This document shows, one piece after another, positions 36,091 through 45,460 of a stretch of DNA of 64,000 nucleotides. A program made the position numbers and the translations under genes. The first letter of the stretch is position 1; each line of letters opens with the position of its first letter. The notes below the pieces were generated by a model. The model was not told where the DNA came from. It worked only from the letters and a program-made list of their open reading frames with translations, and did not search any database. Source of the DNA: Parabacteroides hominis (GTDB taxonomy: Bacteria > Bacteroidota > Bacteroidia > Bacteroidales > Tannerellaceae). The DNA is taken from assembly GCF_014287585.1 (NCBI RefSeq), contig NZ_JACOOJ010000021.1, positions 27,123-91,122 of the forward strand, written 5' to 3'.

Positions 36091-36987
36091 ATGAAACGAC
36101 TTCATCTATTTTATGCTTTACTATTCACATTGTTATTCCCGGTAATAAGCAACGGGCAATCCACCGGGAAAGAGAAACTACGGGTGATCTCCTACAACAT
36201 CTGGAACGGTTTTGAGAAAGATGCCTCCCGCCGGACAAATTTTATCAACTGGGTGAAAGGGCAACAACCGGACATTCTGGCCATGACCGAACTGGTAGGA
36301 TTTACCGAAAAAGATCTCGGAGAGTTGGCTTCCGAATACGGACACAAGTATTATGCAATCGTGAAAGAAGAAGGATATCCGGTCGGCGTTACCTCCAACG
36401 AGCCGATCACGGTAGTCAAAAAGCAGGTAGAAGGCTTCTGGCACGGTATGCTTCATGTAAAAACGCATGGGCTGGACATCATCGTAACCCATCTCAGTCC
36501 CCACGATTGGAAATTCCGCCTGAAAGAAGCCGGGATGTTGACGGGATATATACAAGAAAACCACCTGGACAATTGCATGATCATGGGGGACTTCAATGCT
36601 TATTCTCCTTTTGACGCCGATTGGGTGGAGACACACGCCCAACTGATCGAGAACATGCAAAAATGGGATGCCGATCAGGAAACATACCGGAATACGCGGG
36701 ACGGACGGTTCGACTATTCCGTTCTGTCCGAGTTTCTATCGACCGGGCTTACCGATATATGCCGTATGTACATCCCTGCCGATAAACGGACGACATTCCC
36801 GTCTGCTTTCCTCTATGGTTGGCAACATGGCGACACCCGCCTGCACGGGATAGGCGAACGGTTGGATTATATACTGGTTTCCCCTTCGCTGGTCTTCCGG
36901 TGCATCGATGCCCGCATCCATAACGGAATAGAGACGGAAGGGATTTCAGACCATTATCCGGTCAGCGTGGATCTTCAAAAGAAATAA
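36091..36987 (+). CDS. secreted endonuclease/exonuclease/phosphatase (EEP) family hydrolase
   Basis: 298 residues with a signal peptide ending near ISNGQ. EEP landmarks in order: RVISYNIWNG (Asn), DILAMTELVG (metal-binding Glu), IIVTHLSPHDW (His), MIMGDFNAYSP (Asp and Asn), RLDYILVSP and ISDHYPVSV (catalytic Asp-His). The fold includes DNase I, phosphodiesterases and sphingomyelinase-like enzymes; the secreted form suggests a phosphoester in the periplasm or outside. The 3' end overlaps the convergent DUF4249 gene by 26 bp. Confidence 0.88.
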   Translation: MKRLHLFYALLFTLLFPVISNGQSTGKEKLRVISYNIWNGFEKDASRRTNFINWVKGQQPDILAMTELVGFTEKDLGELASEYGHKYYAIVKEEGYPVGVTSNEPITVVKKQVEGFWHGMLHVKTHGLDIIVTHLSPHDWKFRLKEAGMLTGYIQENHLDNCMIMGDFNAYSPFDADWVETHAQLIENMQKWDADQETYRNTRDGRFDYSVLSEFLSTGLTDICRMYIPADKRTTFPSAFLYGWQHGDTRLHGIGERLDYILVSPSLVFRCIDARIHNGIETEGISDHYPVSVDLQKK

Positions 36988-38056
36988 GATCTCTCTCATC
37001 CCACTCGTAAATACATTCCGTTACGCTACCCAGCACTCCCGTTCCCCCTTCCACATTGGAAGGGAGACGGATCGGTTCGGCAAAACCGGATGACGCGAGA
37101 TCGCCTGTAAAAGAGCCGGATTTAAGTTCCTGCAATGTCTTCAGGTAATCATAATAGTCCTTAGAGATAGCCTGCAGATAAAAACGGAACTTTTTAGGAT
37201 AAAGGATCGACTGGTCTTCCTTGCTCTGATAAAGAGTATAACCATACCATCCGATAGGAAGCCGCATGGCATAAGTCCGGCCATCTATCAACTCGTCGGA
37301 AAAGGCCCCCCAATAGTTGTTCTGGGAACCTCCGGTTCCAAAAATATAATCGAAAGCGGTTACCTCGTTTTTAAACAACGGTTCTTCGGAAAAATGGATA
37401 TAGGTTGAACTCCAATAAACGGTATCACCCTGATTTATTTCGATACCGTCAAATCCACCTCCATATCCTGGTCCATACTCATATCCATACCCATATCCGC
37501 CACGCCAGAATTCTTTCCCATAAATCAAGTAATAGTTCGCCTCTGCCGGTTCATCCTTGACCGTCAACTCCAATGTGTAATTTACACTATATTGACGAAC
37601 AGAATCATCTTCTACAACCAATGATTTTTGCGCCAGCAATCGACAACCGGCAACCGGCATAGGCGGTGGAAGTTCCGAAACTACGGCAATGTCAGGATAG
37701 CCGGGAGCCGAAGCCGTGATACGGATACGGTCACCAACCGAAGGAGAATAGGCCGCTTCATAAGAACCGGATCGAGCTTCTTCGGCAGGAGCGACAAACG
37801 CCAACTGTTCATGAAAAACATCGTTCACATATAATTTCACGTCTGCATCCGGGATCGTCAGGTTAGGCTTTCCATCCGTATGAAACCAGGTACGGGAAAG
37901 GTTTGCGCGTACCGGTTCACCGGCTTTTACGACCCCGTTAAGCACTAACTTCGGATCGGGCTTGATGGAATTAAGATCGACGACTTGTTCGCAACCCTGC
38001 AATAGCATTGCCAAGAAAAGCAGGAACGGGAATATCTTGTTTGTCTTCATCTTCAT
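36962..38056 (-). CDS. DUF4249 lipoprotein (partner of TonB receptor 1)
   Basis: 364 residues. The signal peptide ends in MLLQGC, a lipobox. The N-terminal pattern KLVLNGVVKAGEPVRANLSRTWF and the Pro-rich ELPPPMPV are DUF4249-like. A Gly/Tyr-rich loop (WRGGYGYGYEYGPGYGGG) sits mid-chain. The start codon directly abuts the stop of the TonB receptor gene. DUF4249 proteins regularly follow STN-type TonB receptors and probably act as surface partners of the receptor; the ligand is unknown. Confidence 0.85.
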   Translation of the reverse strand: MKMKTNKIFPFLLFLAMLLQGCEQVVDLNSIKPDPKLVLNGVVKAGEPVRANLSRTWFHTDGKPNLTIPDADVKLYVNDVFHEQLAFVAPAEEARSGSYEAAYSPSVGDRIRITASAPGYPDIAVVSELPPPMPVAGCRLLAQKSLVVEDDSVRQYSVNYTLELTVKDEPAEANYYLIYGKEFWRGGYGYGYEYGPGYGGGFDGIEINQGDTVYWSSTYIHFSEEPLFKNEVTAFDYIFGTGGSQNNYWGAFSDELIDGRTYAMRLPIGWYGYTLYQSKEDQSILYPKKFRFYLQAISKDYYDYLKTLQELKSGSFTGDLASSGFAEPIRLPSNVEGGTGVLGSVTECIYEWDERDLISFEDPR

Positions 38057-40777
38057 TTAAAATTTATAGGTATAGCCAACAGACGGTATTATCGGTAAAA
38101 AACTATATTGTTTAAACACGGGGTACGACTTGTTTGTAGCCGAATCATACTCGTCCGTCTTTTCTATCATAAAAGGGTTCATCCGGCAATAAGCATTGTA
38201 AACACTGACATTCCAGATACCCATACGTCCTTTTTTCTTCGGACGGTAAATATTGATCCCCAAGTCCAAACGGTGATAGGCCGGAAGCTGGTAATTGTTG
38301 CGATCGCCATAAAGGTCGAACTCCTCTTGGTTGGAACTATAGTATGGGTTCTCAGACGGAGGATTCAGCCCCTCGTAATTTTCGGTCGAGAGCGTAGTAT
38401 AGTTACCGGACGTATAGGTCCAGGCGGCCGAAAGCTCCACGCGCTTCGAGAGTTTATGCATGACGACAATATTCAACTTATGGCGGTTGTCATAGCGGGA
38501 AGGAAACCGGCGGCCCCCGTTCAGCTCGTCAAATTGGCGGTCCGACCAGGCAAGGGAATAGCCGATCCAGCCGGTCGTACGTCCTGCTGGTTTCCTCACC
38601 ATCCATTCCAAACCATAGGAGCGTCCTTTTCCGGCGACCAACTTCCGGTCCCATGCAATCGAAGAGGGAACCAGGCTGTGCCCATCCTTATATTCGAGCA
38701 GATTACGGCTATCCTTATAATATCCTTCCATCGAGAAGTCCAGATCCTTCCAGTTGTAATAGGCGCCCAGCGAATACTGGTCGCTGATCAGCGGCTTCAG
38801 GTTGCGGGTGACAGGCATCCACGAATCGGTCGGCAAATTGAGGAAGCTGTTGCTGATAAGATGCACATATTGATTCATCCTCGAATAGGAAGCCTTCAAA
38901 CTAAGGTCTTTGCCAAGCAACCAGCGTAGAGAAAGGCGTGGCTCGACGCCGGTATAGGTCTTCCGGTCGATATTGAAAAGGCTCAAACGGACTCCGGCGT
39001 TCAGACGGAGCGCAGGTGTCAATGTCCAGTCGTCTTCTGCAAATGCCGACAACTCGTGTGCCAGCAATTTCTCGTTGCTGAACACTTTACCGACCTGCAT
39101 GGAGTCCGGTTTATCGCTCTCCTCCGTCAGGAAACGGCTGTATTCGGGACGGAAATCATGCCGGACATAGTCGCCTCCGAAACGGATATGATGGTTAGAC
39201 ACCGGCTGATAGTCAAACGACGTGCGGACACCGAAATCATTGATACCGGAAGCGCTGACCGTTTCGTCGAAACTCAGGGAATAGGCTTCGTTATTATAAT
39301 CCCACGCCTTCTCTTCTTCCCGATAGGATATTTTCGCATTATAACGGGTATAGAAACCGGCAATCTTGCCGAACAGGCGGTTATTGAACGCATACGTCCA
39401 GCCTGCGGAAGCAACGAGATTCCCCCAGCGCATGGAAACATGCGTTTTATCCAGATAGCTACTGATAGAACCATCCTTTCCCGGCTTGTCTTCACTTGTG
39501 GCCTTCAGCACATCGTTTCCATTGTAGATACTGACAAAGAGACGACTCCGATCGTTGACACGGTGGTCCACGCGGGCATTCAAATCATGAAAGGCGTAAC
39601 GAAAATTGATATCGGAACTCTTATCTTTTTTCACGGCATTGAAAATGGCCAGTGTAGGTGCGGTAATCACATCGAACCAAGTACGGCGCAGAGCGATCGA
39701 AAAAGAAGTACGGTCTTTGACAATCGGACCTTCCAGGCTCAGGTTCCCCGCAATCAGTCCGAGCGACGCGCTACCGTGGTATTCCTTCATATTCCCCTCC
39801 TTCGTCTGCACATCGACAACCGACGAAAGACGACCGCCATAACGGGCGGGAAAGCCAGCCTTATAAAAATCCATACTTTTGACCGCTTCGCCGTTAAAAG
39901 CGGAAAATATTCCTCCCAAGTGGTTAAGCTGGTAAACTGGGTTACCGTCTATCAGAAACAGGTTCTCGTCGACATTCCCCCCGCGCACGTACAAGCCGGA
40001 GACACCTTCTGTCCCCATCGACACACCCGGCGTCAACTGTAATGTCCGGATAATATCCGCCTCACCCAGCAAGGTCGGAGTGGCGCGGATCGTTGCCTGG
40101 TTTACCTCCAAAGCCCCCATCTGTACATTATGGACGGGCGAACGCAACGAACGTTCATTGCCAGTCACCACCACTTCGCCGATCGAAGCATTCGTCTGTA
40201 AAAACAAGGTAAGCATCGTATCGCGTTCCAATGCGGGAAAGTCGAGTTTCCGGTTTTCATAACCAATATAGGATACCGAGATCCGTACCGGATCATCGGA
40301 GGCAGGTATCGTAAGGCTGAAAAAGCCAAAAGCATTCGTAGCGATCCCCATCCGGCTACCTATATCATACACAGAAGCCCCGACCAGGGATTCTGCGGAA
40401 GTTTTATCCCGCACAAAACCGCTGATCGTGACCTGCCTGGGTTTGCGTTTCAGGACGACAATGTTTCCTGTCCTCTTGTACACGATCGGATAGCTGGCGA
40501 AAAGTTGTGCCAGGCAATCGTCAAGTGCTGCATCTTTCACTTTGAAACTCGTCTTCTGAAACTCCTTCAACAAAGATGATTCATACGAAAAAGTCACTCC
40601 GGCTTGCTTCTCGATCTCCGTCAGAATCTCTTTCAAAGATACTTTCTGCATATTCAATGTAACCGTTCGGACATCATCTCCACCGTTTACCTCTGCCGAC
40701 AACTTCTCCGACATCAAAAAACAACTCAAACACACAATAGCATAGGTAAACCATCTCTCCAACACAAACTTCTTCAT
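38057..40777 (-). CDS. STN-domain TonB-dependent receptor 1
   Basis: 906 residues. Signal peptide, then an STN domain (VTLNMQKVSLKEILTEIEKQ, then YKRTGNIVVLKRK), a carboxypeptidase-regulatory-like domain (ISGFVRDKTSAESLVGASVY), a plug (GEVVVTGNERS, LPTLLGEADIIRTLQ-type segment, GLYVRGGNVDENLFLIDG) and a barrel ending VGYTYKF. STN receptors signal to a FecR anti-sigma factor on ligand binding. It is a tandem paralogue of the receptor at 41886, and a predicted ECF promoter lies 26 bp upstream. Confidence 0.93.
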   Translation of the reverse strand: MKKFVLERWFTYAIVCLSCFLMSEKLSAEVNGGDDVRTVTLNMQKVSLKEILTEIEKQAGVTFSYESSLLKEFQKTSFKVKDAALDDCLAQLFASYPIVYKRTGNIVVLKRKPRQVTISGFVRDKTSAESLVGASVYDIGSRMGIATNAFGFFSLTIPASDDPVRISVSYIGYENRKLDFPALERDTMLTLFLQTNASIGEVVVTGNERSLRSPVHNVQMGALEVNQATIRATPTLLGEADIIRTLQLTPGVSMGTEGVSGLYVRGGNVDENLFLIDGNPVYQLNHLGGIFSAFNGEAVKSMDFYKAGFPARYGGRLSSVVDVQTKEGNMKEYHGSASLGLIAGNLSLEGPIVKDRTSFSIALRRTWFDVITAPTLAIFNAVKKDKSSDINFRYAFHDLNARVDHRVNDRSRLFVSIYNGNDVLKATSEDKPGKDGSISSYLDKTHVSMRWGNLVASAGWTYAFNNRLFGKIAGFYTRYNAKISYREEEKAWDYNNEAYSLSFDETVSASGINDFGVRTSFDYQPVSNHHIRFGGDYVRHDFRPEYSRFLTEESDKPDSMQVGKVFSNEKLLAHELSAFAEDDWTLTPALRLNAGVRLSLFNIDRKTYTGVEPRLSLRWLLGKDLSLKASYSRMNQYVHLISNSFLNLPTDSWMPVTRNLKPLISDQYSLGAYYNWKDLDFSMEGYYKDSRNLLEYKDGHSLVPSSIAWDRKLVAGKGRSYGLEWMVRKPAGRTTGWIGYSLAWSDRQFDELNGGRRFPSRYDNRHKLNIVVMHKLSKRVELSAAWTYTSGNYTTLSTENYEGLNPPSENPYYSSNQEEFDLYGDRNNYQLPAYHRLDLGINIYRPKKKGRMGIWNVSVYNAYCRMNPFMIEKTDEYDSATNKSYPVFKQYSFLPIIPSVGYTYKF

Positions 40778-40802
40778 CTTATCTTTATTGACTTTTCATT
40801 CA

Positions 40803-40830
40803 TAAGACAGGAAAAACGAAAAAACCCCTA
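40803..40830 (-). promoter_or_regulatory. predicted ECF-sigma promoter, site 1
   Basis: Read on the minus strand: TAGGGGTTTTTTC, three bases, then TTTCCTGTCTTA. The same 28 bases occur at 46271-46298 with only three mismatches, and both precede minus-strand genes of the same sigma/FecR regulon. Here it lies 26 bp before TonB receptor 1. Confidence 0.7.
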
Positions 40831-40842
40831 TCGGAGAAGGGG
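40825..40842 (-). terminator. short hairpin overlapping ECF site 1
   Basis: On the minus strand CCCCT (40842-40838) can pair with AGGGG (40829-40825), followed by TTTTTT, giving an intrinsic-terminator shape 17 bp past the stop of the upstream DUF4249 gene. The T-run is also part of the predicted promoter, so the two readings compete or the element is shared. Confidence 0.4.
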
Positions 40843-40858
40843 AAAAATAAAAAAGAAA

Positions 40859-41881
40859 TCAATCATATGAGGCAAACGGATTCCAGTAAGGTTCCTCCTC
40901 CATGCAAGGCATCGTGAAGCGGCGGTGATAAAGCTGGTAACCGGCAACGATACCGAAGCCGTCTTTCACATTCGTATAGGTGGCCGAGGGTTCGACCAGC
41001 CCATCCAAATAAGCATCGCCCAACGAGATGGAAAAGTTCTGTACAACCGTCAGGTAATGGTAATAATCTTCCGAAACAGCCAGCAACCGGACATCATAAT
41101 GTACGGTCGTCACAACCGAATCGCCCGCATACGAATAGTCGACGGGATAAAAAGACGAACGGACGGTATATTCGTTTCCGTCAAACATGTCATCGGTAAA
41201 CGTGCCCCGGCAGGTCTTCCCGTTCAACTGGTCTATAGCCGGATTCGTAACGGTTGTGCGGAACACCGGGTCTTCATAGACCAAGCCCAGGGAAGAATAT
41301 AAATCATAATCCGTATGATACATGGAACTGACGACTATCACACTGTCCCCTTTCTGATATTCCGTAATCTTCTCCACCATCAAACGATAATAATTCCGTT
41401 TATCCGGCTCATCCCGGAAGCGAATGTATAAACGAAGAGAAGGATATTCATATCCCTGGTAGCCGAACTTGAAAAAGCGGACCGTATCGACCGAAAGTAC
41501 TTCTATCGGATCAGGAATAAGCGTTTCCCCTTCTATAGGATCGAATCCAGGTGCAGCCGCTTCCAGCCGCAGGCGGTCTCCGGAAGCGACACGGCATCCG
41601 GGTAAAGCATATTGCCCCGTATACCGGTCATTTTCTACGGGTTGCATCGTTCCTTGCAGACGGTCGTTCACATAGACCCGGATTGTCCCGTCCGTAATAC
41701 CGTCGTCCGTAATCGTGTCCAATATAAACCAGCTTTTCGACAGGAAAGCCGTCACATCCTCATCCGGCGAGACAGATGAATTAAGCACCAGGAGCGGAGG
41801 CACAGACGGCAGTTTCAACACCACATCGCGGGTACAGGCGGCAAGCAAAAGCAAGTATAACAAAAACAGGCAATTCTTCAT
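40859..41881 (-). CDS. DUF4249 lipoprotein (partner of TonB receptor 2)
   Basis: 340 residues from the ATG at 41881 (MKNCLFLLYLLLLAAC, lipobox); longer forms upstream lack a signal peptide and overlap the receptor. LLVLNSSVSPDEDVTAFLSKSWF and the following VYVNDRLQG correspond to the first DUF4249 protein. The last residues are Glu/Pro/aromatic. It starts 4 bp after the receptor gene. Role as for its paralogue. Confidence 0.84.
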   Translation of the reverse strand: MKNCLFLLYLLLLAACTRDVVLKLPSVPPLLVLNSSVSPDEDVTAFLSKSWFILDTITDDGITDGTIRVYVNDRLQGTMQPVENDRYTGQYALPGCRVASGDRLRLEAAAPGFDPIEGETLIPDPIEVLSVDTVRFFKFGYQGYEYPSLRLYIRFRDEPDKRNYYRLMVEKITEYQKGDSVIVVSSMYHTDYDLYSSLGLVYEDPVFRTTVTNPAIDQLNGKTCRGTFTDDMFDGNEYTVRSSFYPVDYSYAGDSVVTTVHYDVRLLAVSEDYYHYLTVVQNFSISLGDAYLDGLVEPSATYTNVKDGFGIVAGYQLYHRRFTMPCMEEEPYWNPFASYD

Positions 41882-41885
41882 GACT

Positions 41886-44546
41886 TCAGAATTTAAAGGT
41901 ATAAGAGACGGAAGGGACGAAGAGGAACAACAAGGTCTGCTCCAATACGACCTCACGCCCGCTTTCATTTTGATAAGTCCGGGGACGGACGGTAAACGGA
42001 TTCGGCTTAAAATAAGCATTGCACAAGCTCAGGTTCCAGATCCCCATACGCCCGTTCTTTTTGTAACGATAGAAATTAGCTCCCAAGTCCAAGCGATGGT
42101 AAGGTGACAACTGGTAGTTATTCCGGGAACTGGCACTCGCACCTCCTGTCCATTCGAAAGCCTGTCCGGGCCTGTCATCCGTCAAATCCGGCGATGGACG
42201 GTAATTCACATCCTGTATGGTGATATGGTTACCCGATTTATACATCCAGGCGGCCGTCAGCTCTATCTTTTTGGATAAGCGGTAGGAGGCCACAACATCG
42301 ATCTTATGCCGGTTGTCGTACCTGGAAGGGAAACGTTGCCCTTTATTGACCGTTCCGTCCGGGAACCAGCGGTCGGACCAGGAAAGCGTATAACCGATCC
42401 AGCCGTTGAAACGTCCGGCTTTCTTCCGAACCATCAGTTCCATCCCATAGGAACGTCCTTTTCCCACTCCTACCCGGTCTTCCCAACCGGCAAAAGCAGA
42501 CAAGGCGGGACCGTTATCCTTATATTCCACCAGATTATTCATCCGTTTATAATAACCTTCCGCCGAGAAATCCAAACCTTGATAGTGCCAGGCCAGGCCG
42601 CCCGTCACCTGATGGGCATTCATCGGGCGGATATTTCCCGTCACCGGAACCCAGATGTCCGTCGGCTGGCTGATATAACTGTTGGACAACCGGTGGATAT
42701 ACTGGTTCATCTTCGTGTAGGATACTTTAGCCGACACCCTCCGTCCCAACAGATAACGCGCAGAGAAACGGGGTTGAAGGGACTGGTAAGTCTTCCCCTC
42801 CACATGGAAAAGCGTAAAACGCAGGCCGGCATTCACCCGGAGCCAGTCGGTGAGCGACATCTCGTCTTCCGCATACGCCGAAACCTCATGTCCATGGATC
42901 AGTGAATGCGAAAAGACGGTGTTGTTCATCTGCGTAATGACCGAATCCTTATACCAGGAACTCATATTGCTCTGTTCAGGACGAAAAATATGAAACAGAT
43001 AATCCCCTCCCATCCGGATACGGTGGTCCACATTCGGACGATAGTCAAAAGAGGCCCGCAGGCTTACATCTTCCATCGCCGAACGGTAATGCCCCTCCTG
43101 GAAGTAGAGCTGTCCGCCCAAATCCTGGGATGAGACAAACGTATTCTGTTTCTGGATAATATGAGAGCGATACCGGGTATAGCCACCCGTAAAAGTGGCA
43201 AACAATTTTTTATTGATCAGGTAGTTCCAGCCGGCAGAACCGATCAGGTTCCCCCAACGCCAGCAAAAATCCCAGTCTTGTCCATGCATGTCTTTCGCTT
43301 CTTCCCCATTCCGGTAGCTGTCGCTTCCCATATAAAAACTGAGATACGCACGGCTCCGGTCTGTAAAAGAATAATCGACTTTTGCATTCATATCGTAAAA
43401 ATGATATCCTCCTTTTACCTTCGTATCGGATTTCTTATTGAAAGCAGTCATTATCGGCCAGGTAATCAACTCCATCCAGGTACGGCGCACAGAGACGTTA
43501 AACGACGACCGGTCCTTGATGATCGGCCCTTCCAGATTGGCACGCGCTGCCAGCAGACCGACCGAAATATTCCCATGGTACTCTTTCCGGTTCCCTTCGT
43601 TCGTACGAACGTCTATAACGGAAGAAAGTCTCCCGCCGTACTCCGCCGGAAAACTTCCTTTATAAAAAGTGGCATTCTTTATCGCATCCGGATTGAAAGC
43701 CGAAAAGAAGCCTAAGACATGATCCGTATGGTAAATCGGGTTTCCGTCCAGCAGGAACAAGTTATCGTCGCCATCCCCTCCCCGTACGAACAGGCCGCTC
43801 ATCCCCTCCGTCCCGACTGTCGTACCCGGCAGGCGTTGCAAAGTCTTGACAACATCCGCTTCTCCTAATAAAGCCGGCAAGGACTTCACCCGGCTCGCCG
43901 AAATATCCGATACGCCGATCCGGCTTTTCAGGACTTCCGACCGGGGAGAAATTCCCCTGACCACCACCTCTCCCAGTGTGCCGGCTTGTTTCAGGGACAG
44001 GTCGATCATCGTGTCCCGTGTCAACTCGAAGGTGACGGTACAACGTTCATACCCGACATAAGAGGAAGTCAGCACCACTTTCCCCGGCGGCAACGTTATG
44101 CTGTAAAACCCGTAATTGTTGGAAACAGACCCTTTCTTAGAAACCCGGTCTATGACTGTCGCCGAAATCAAGCTCTCGTAGGAAGCGGAATCGCGCACAA
44201 AGCCGCTGATCGTATACAACTTGGGCTTTCGTTTCAGGATCACATACTGCCCTGTCATCCGATAGACAACCGACAGAGGATCGAATAACCGTTTGAGGCA
44301 ATAGGAAAGAGATTCGTCATGTACTTTCAGAGACACTTTTTGATACTCTTTCAACATAGACGATTCATAAGAAAAAAATATCCCGGTCTGCCTCTCTATT
44401 TCCAGCAGGATATCCTGCAACGGAACCTGCCGCATATCCAACGTAACAGTCGGAGTCGGATCAGCCGGAAGAAGCAAAGGCTCTTTTGCACGGATCAGCG
44501 GGCAACACAAGCAAATCCCGAAGACAAACAGGTAAACACGATACAT
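41886..44546 (-). CDS. STN-domain TonB-dependent receptor 2
   Basis: 886 residues, same domain order as receptor 1: signal peptide, STN (VTLDMRQVPLQDILLEIERQ; YRMTGQYVILKRKPK), regulatory-like domain (ISGFVRDSASYESLISATV), plug (GEVVVRG, SLPALLGEADVVKTLQ, GLFVRGGDGDDNLFLLDG) and barrel ending VSYTFKF. Similarity to receptor 1 extends through the barrel (YSRMNQY or YTKMNQY, PSRYDNRHK). It follows fecR by 13 bp, so it should be the receptor that signals to it most directly. Confidence 0.93.
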   Translation of the reverse strand: MYRVYLFVFGICLCCPLIRAKEPLLLPADPTPTVTLDMRQVPLQDILLEIERQTGIFFSYESSMLKEYQKVSLKVHDESLSYCLKRLFDPLSVVYRMTGQYVILKRKPKLYTISGFVRDSASYESLISATVIDRVSKKGSVSNNYGFYSITLPPGKVVLTSSYVGYERCTVTFELTRDTMIDLSLKQAGTLGEVVVRGISPRSEVLKSRIGVSDISASRVKSLPALLGEADVVKTLQRLPGTTVGTEGMSGLFVRGGDGDDNLFLLDGNPIYHTDHVLGFFSAFNPDAIKNATFYKGSFPAEYGGRLSSVIDVRTNEGNRKEYHGNISVGLLAARANLEGPIIKDRSSFNVSVRRTWMELITWPIMTAFNKKSDTKVKGGYHFYDMNAKVDYSFTDRSRAYLSFYMGSDSYRNGEEAKDMHGQDWDFCWRWGNLIGSAGWNYLINKKLFATFTGGYTRYRSHIIQKQNTFVSSQDLGGQLYFQEGHYRSAMEDVSLRASFDYRPNVDHRIRMGGDYLFHIFRPEQSNMSSWYKDSVITQMNNTVFSHSLIHGHEVSAYAEDEMSLTDWLRVNAGLRFTLFHVEGKTYQSLQPRFSARYLLGRRVSAKVSYTKMNQYIHRLSNSYISQPTDIWVPVTGNIRPMNAHQVTGGLAWHYQGLDFSAEGYYKRMNNLVEYKDNGPALSAFAGWEDRVGVGKGRSYGMELMVRKKAGRFNGWIGYTLSWSDRWFPDGTVNKGQRFPSRYDNRHKIDVVASYRLSKKIELTAAWMYKSGNHITIQDVNYRPSPDLTDDRPGQAFEWTGGASASSRNNYQLSPYHRLDLGANFYRYKKNGRMGIWNLSLCNAYFKPNPFTVRPRTYQNESGREVVLEQTLLFLFVPSVSYTFKF

Positions 44547-44559
44547 ATATATATTATTC

Positions 44560-45405
44560 TTATTTTTCAGCCTGAGACACCAACCGGATGTCCAATGTCT
44601 GATTGATAACCATCAGTACTTCATCAAGAGGCAGATCATTGAATGTGGCTGTCAACCGGGAATCCGGCGAACCCGTCTTATTCGTGATCTTCACATGATA
44701 ATAATCCCCCAGGTCTTCGATTACCTTTTCCAAAGGCGTATCGTTGAAACGCAGTTGTTTCGTTTTCCACGAAAGATCATTCGGTTTTTCTTCCGTTCCG
44801 ATATTTATTTCTTTCTTCTCATCCGAATAAGAAGCAGACATTCCGGCTGTCAGGATAGCCGGTTCCAAAGCTTCTCCAGCAGCAAAACGGACTTTCCCGG
44901 TTACGACATTGACCTGCGTAACGCCCGGTTGCTCGTTTACTTGGAAACTGGTTCCCAACACCGTCACTTCCGTCAGAGCCGTATGAACGGAAAAGGGGCG
45001 TGCCTCATTCCTCTTCACTTGGAAAAAAACTTTCCCTGTCATTTCCACAACACGCCTTTCCTTTCCATATTTCTTCAAATCATACCGGAGTGTCGAATTT
45101 CCGGCCATCGAGACCAGCGTACTATCCGGCAGATAAACATCTTTCAACTGTCCCGATGCAGTAACGACAGATACCCATTCGGGATTATTCCGATCTTTCA
45201 TATAAAAAGTACCGAATCCAATAAGCAAGAGCACAACAGAAGCTGCCACCATCCAGTAACGGCGGAAAGCGACCTGGCGACGGATTCCTTGCCGGGCGGC
45301 AAACCGCTCCCAGGCCTTATCCTCATCCAGGCTTCCCTCTTTGTAGCGCCGGGCTACAAAACGAAGGCGTTTTTCAAATCTATCATCTTGCTCGTTATTC
45401 ATCAT
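44560..45405 (-). CDS. FecR-family anti-sigma factor
   Basis: 281 residues from the ATG at 45405 (MMNNEQ; the next Met is also possible). The N-terminal cytoplasmic part (RLRFVARRYKEGSLDEDKAWERF) binds sigma in characterised systems, one membrane span follows (YWMVAASVVLLLIGFGTFY, about 59-77), then the periplasmic FecR domain (VTASGQLKDVYLPDSTLVSM, LGTSFQVNE, VTGKVRFA) and a DUF4974-type tail (FNDTPLEKVIEDLGDYYHV). It transmits receptor occupancy to the ECF sigma factor. Confidence 0.92.
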   Translation of the reverse strand: MMNNEQDDRFEKRLRFVARRYKEGSLDEDKAWERFAARQGIRRQVAFRRYWMVAASVVLLLIGFGTFYMKDRNNPEWVSVVTASGQLKDVYLPDSTLVSMAGNSTLRYDLKKYGKERRVVEMTGKVFFQVKRNEARPFSVHTALTEVTVLGTSFQVNEQPGVTQVNVVTGKVRFAAGEALEPAILTAGMSASYSDEKKEINIGTEEKPNDLSWKTKQLRFNDTPLEKVIEDLGDYYHVKITNKTGSPDSRLTATFNDLPLDEVLMVINQTLDIRLVSQAEK

Positions 45406-45460
45406 TCTAATTGACAATTGATAATCGACAATGGACAATCGCTATAAAACCCTCCATTGT

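Noticed and set aside
39056..40042. Long plus-strand open frame of 328 codons
   Set aside because: Antisense to TonB receptor 1; no start context or family pattern.
41882..42019. N-terminal extension of the second DUF4249 protein
   Set aside because: It overlaps the receptor gene and would bury the lipobox; the ATG at 41881 gives a normal signal peptide.
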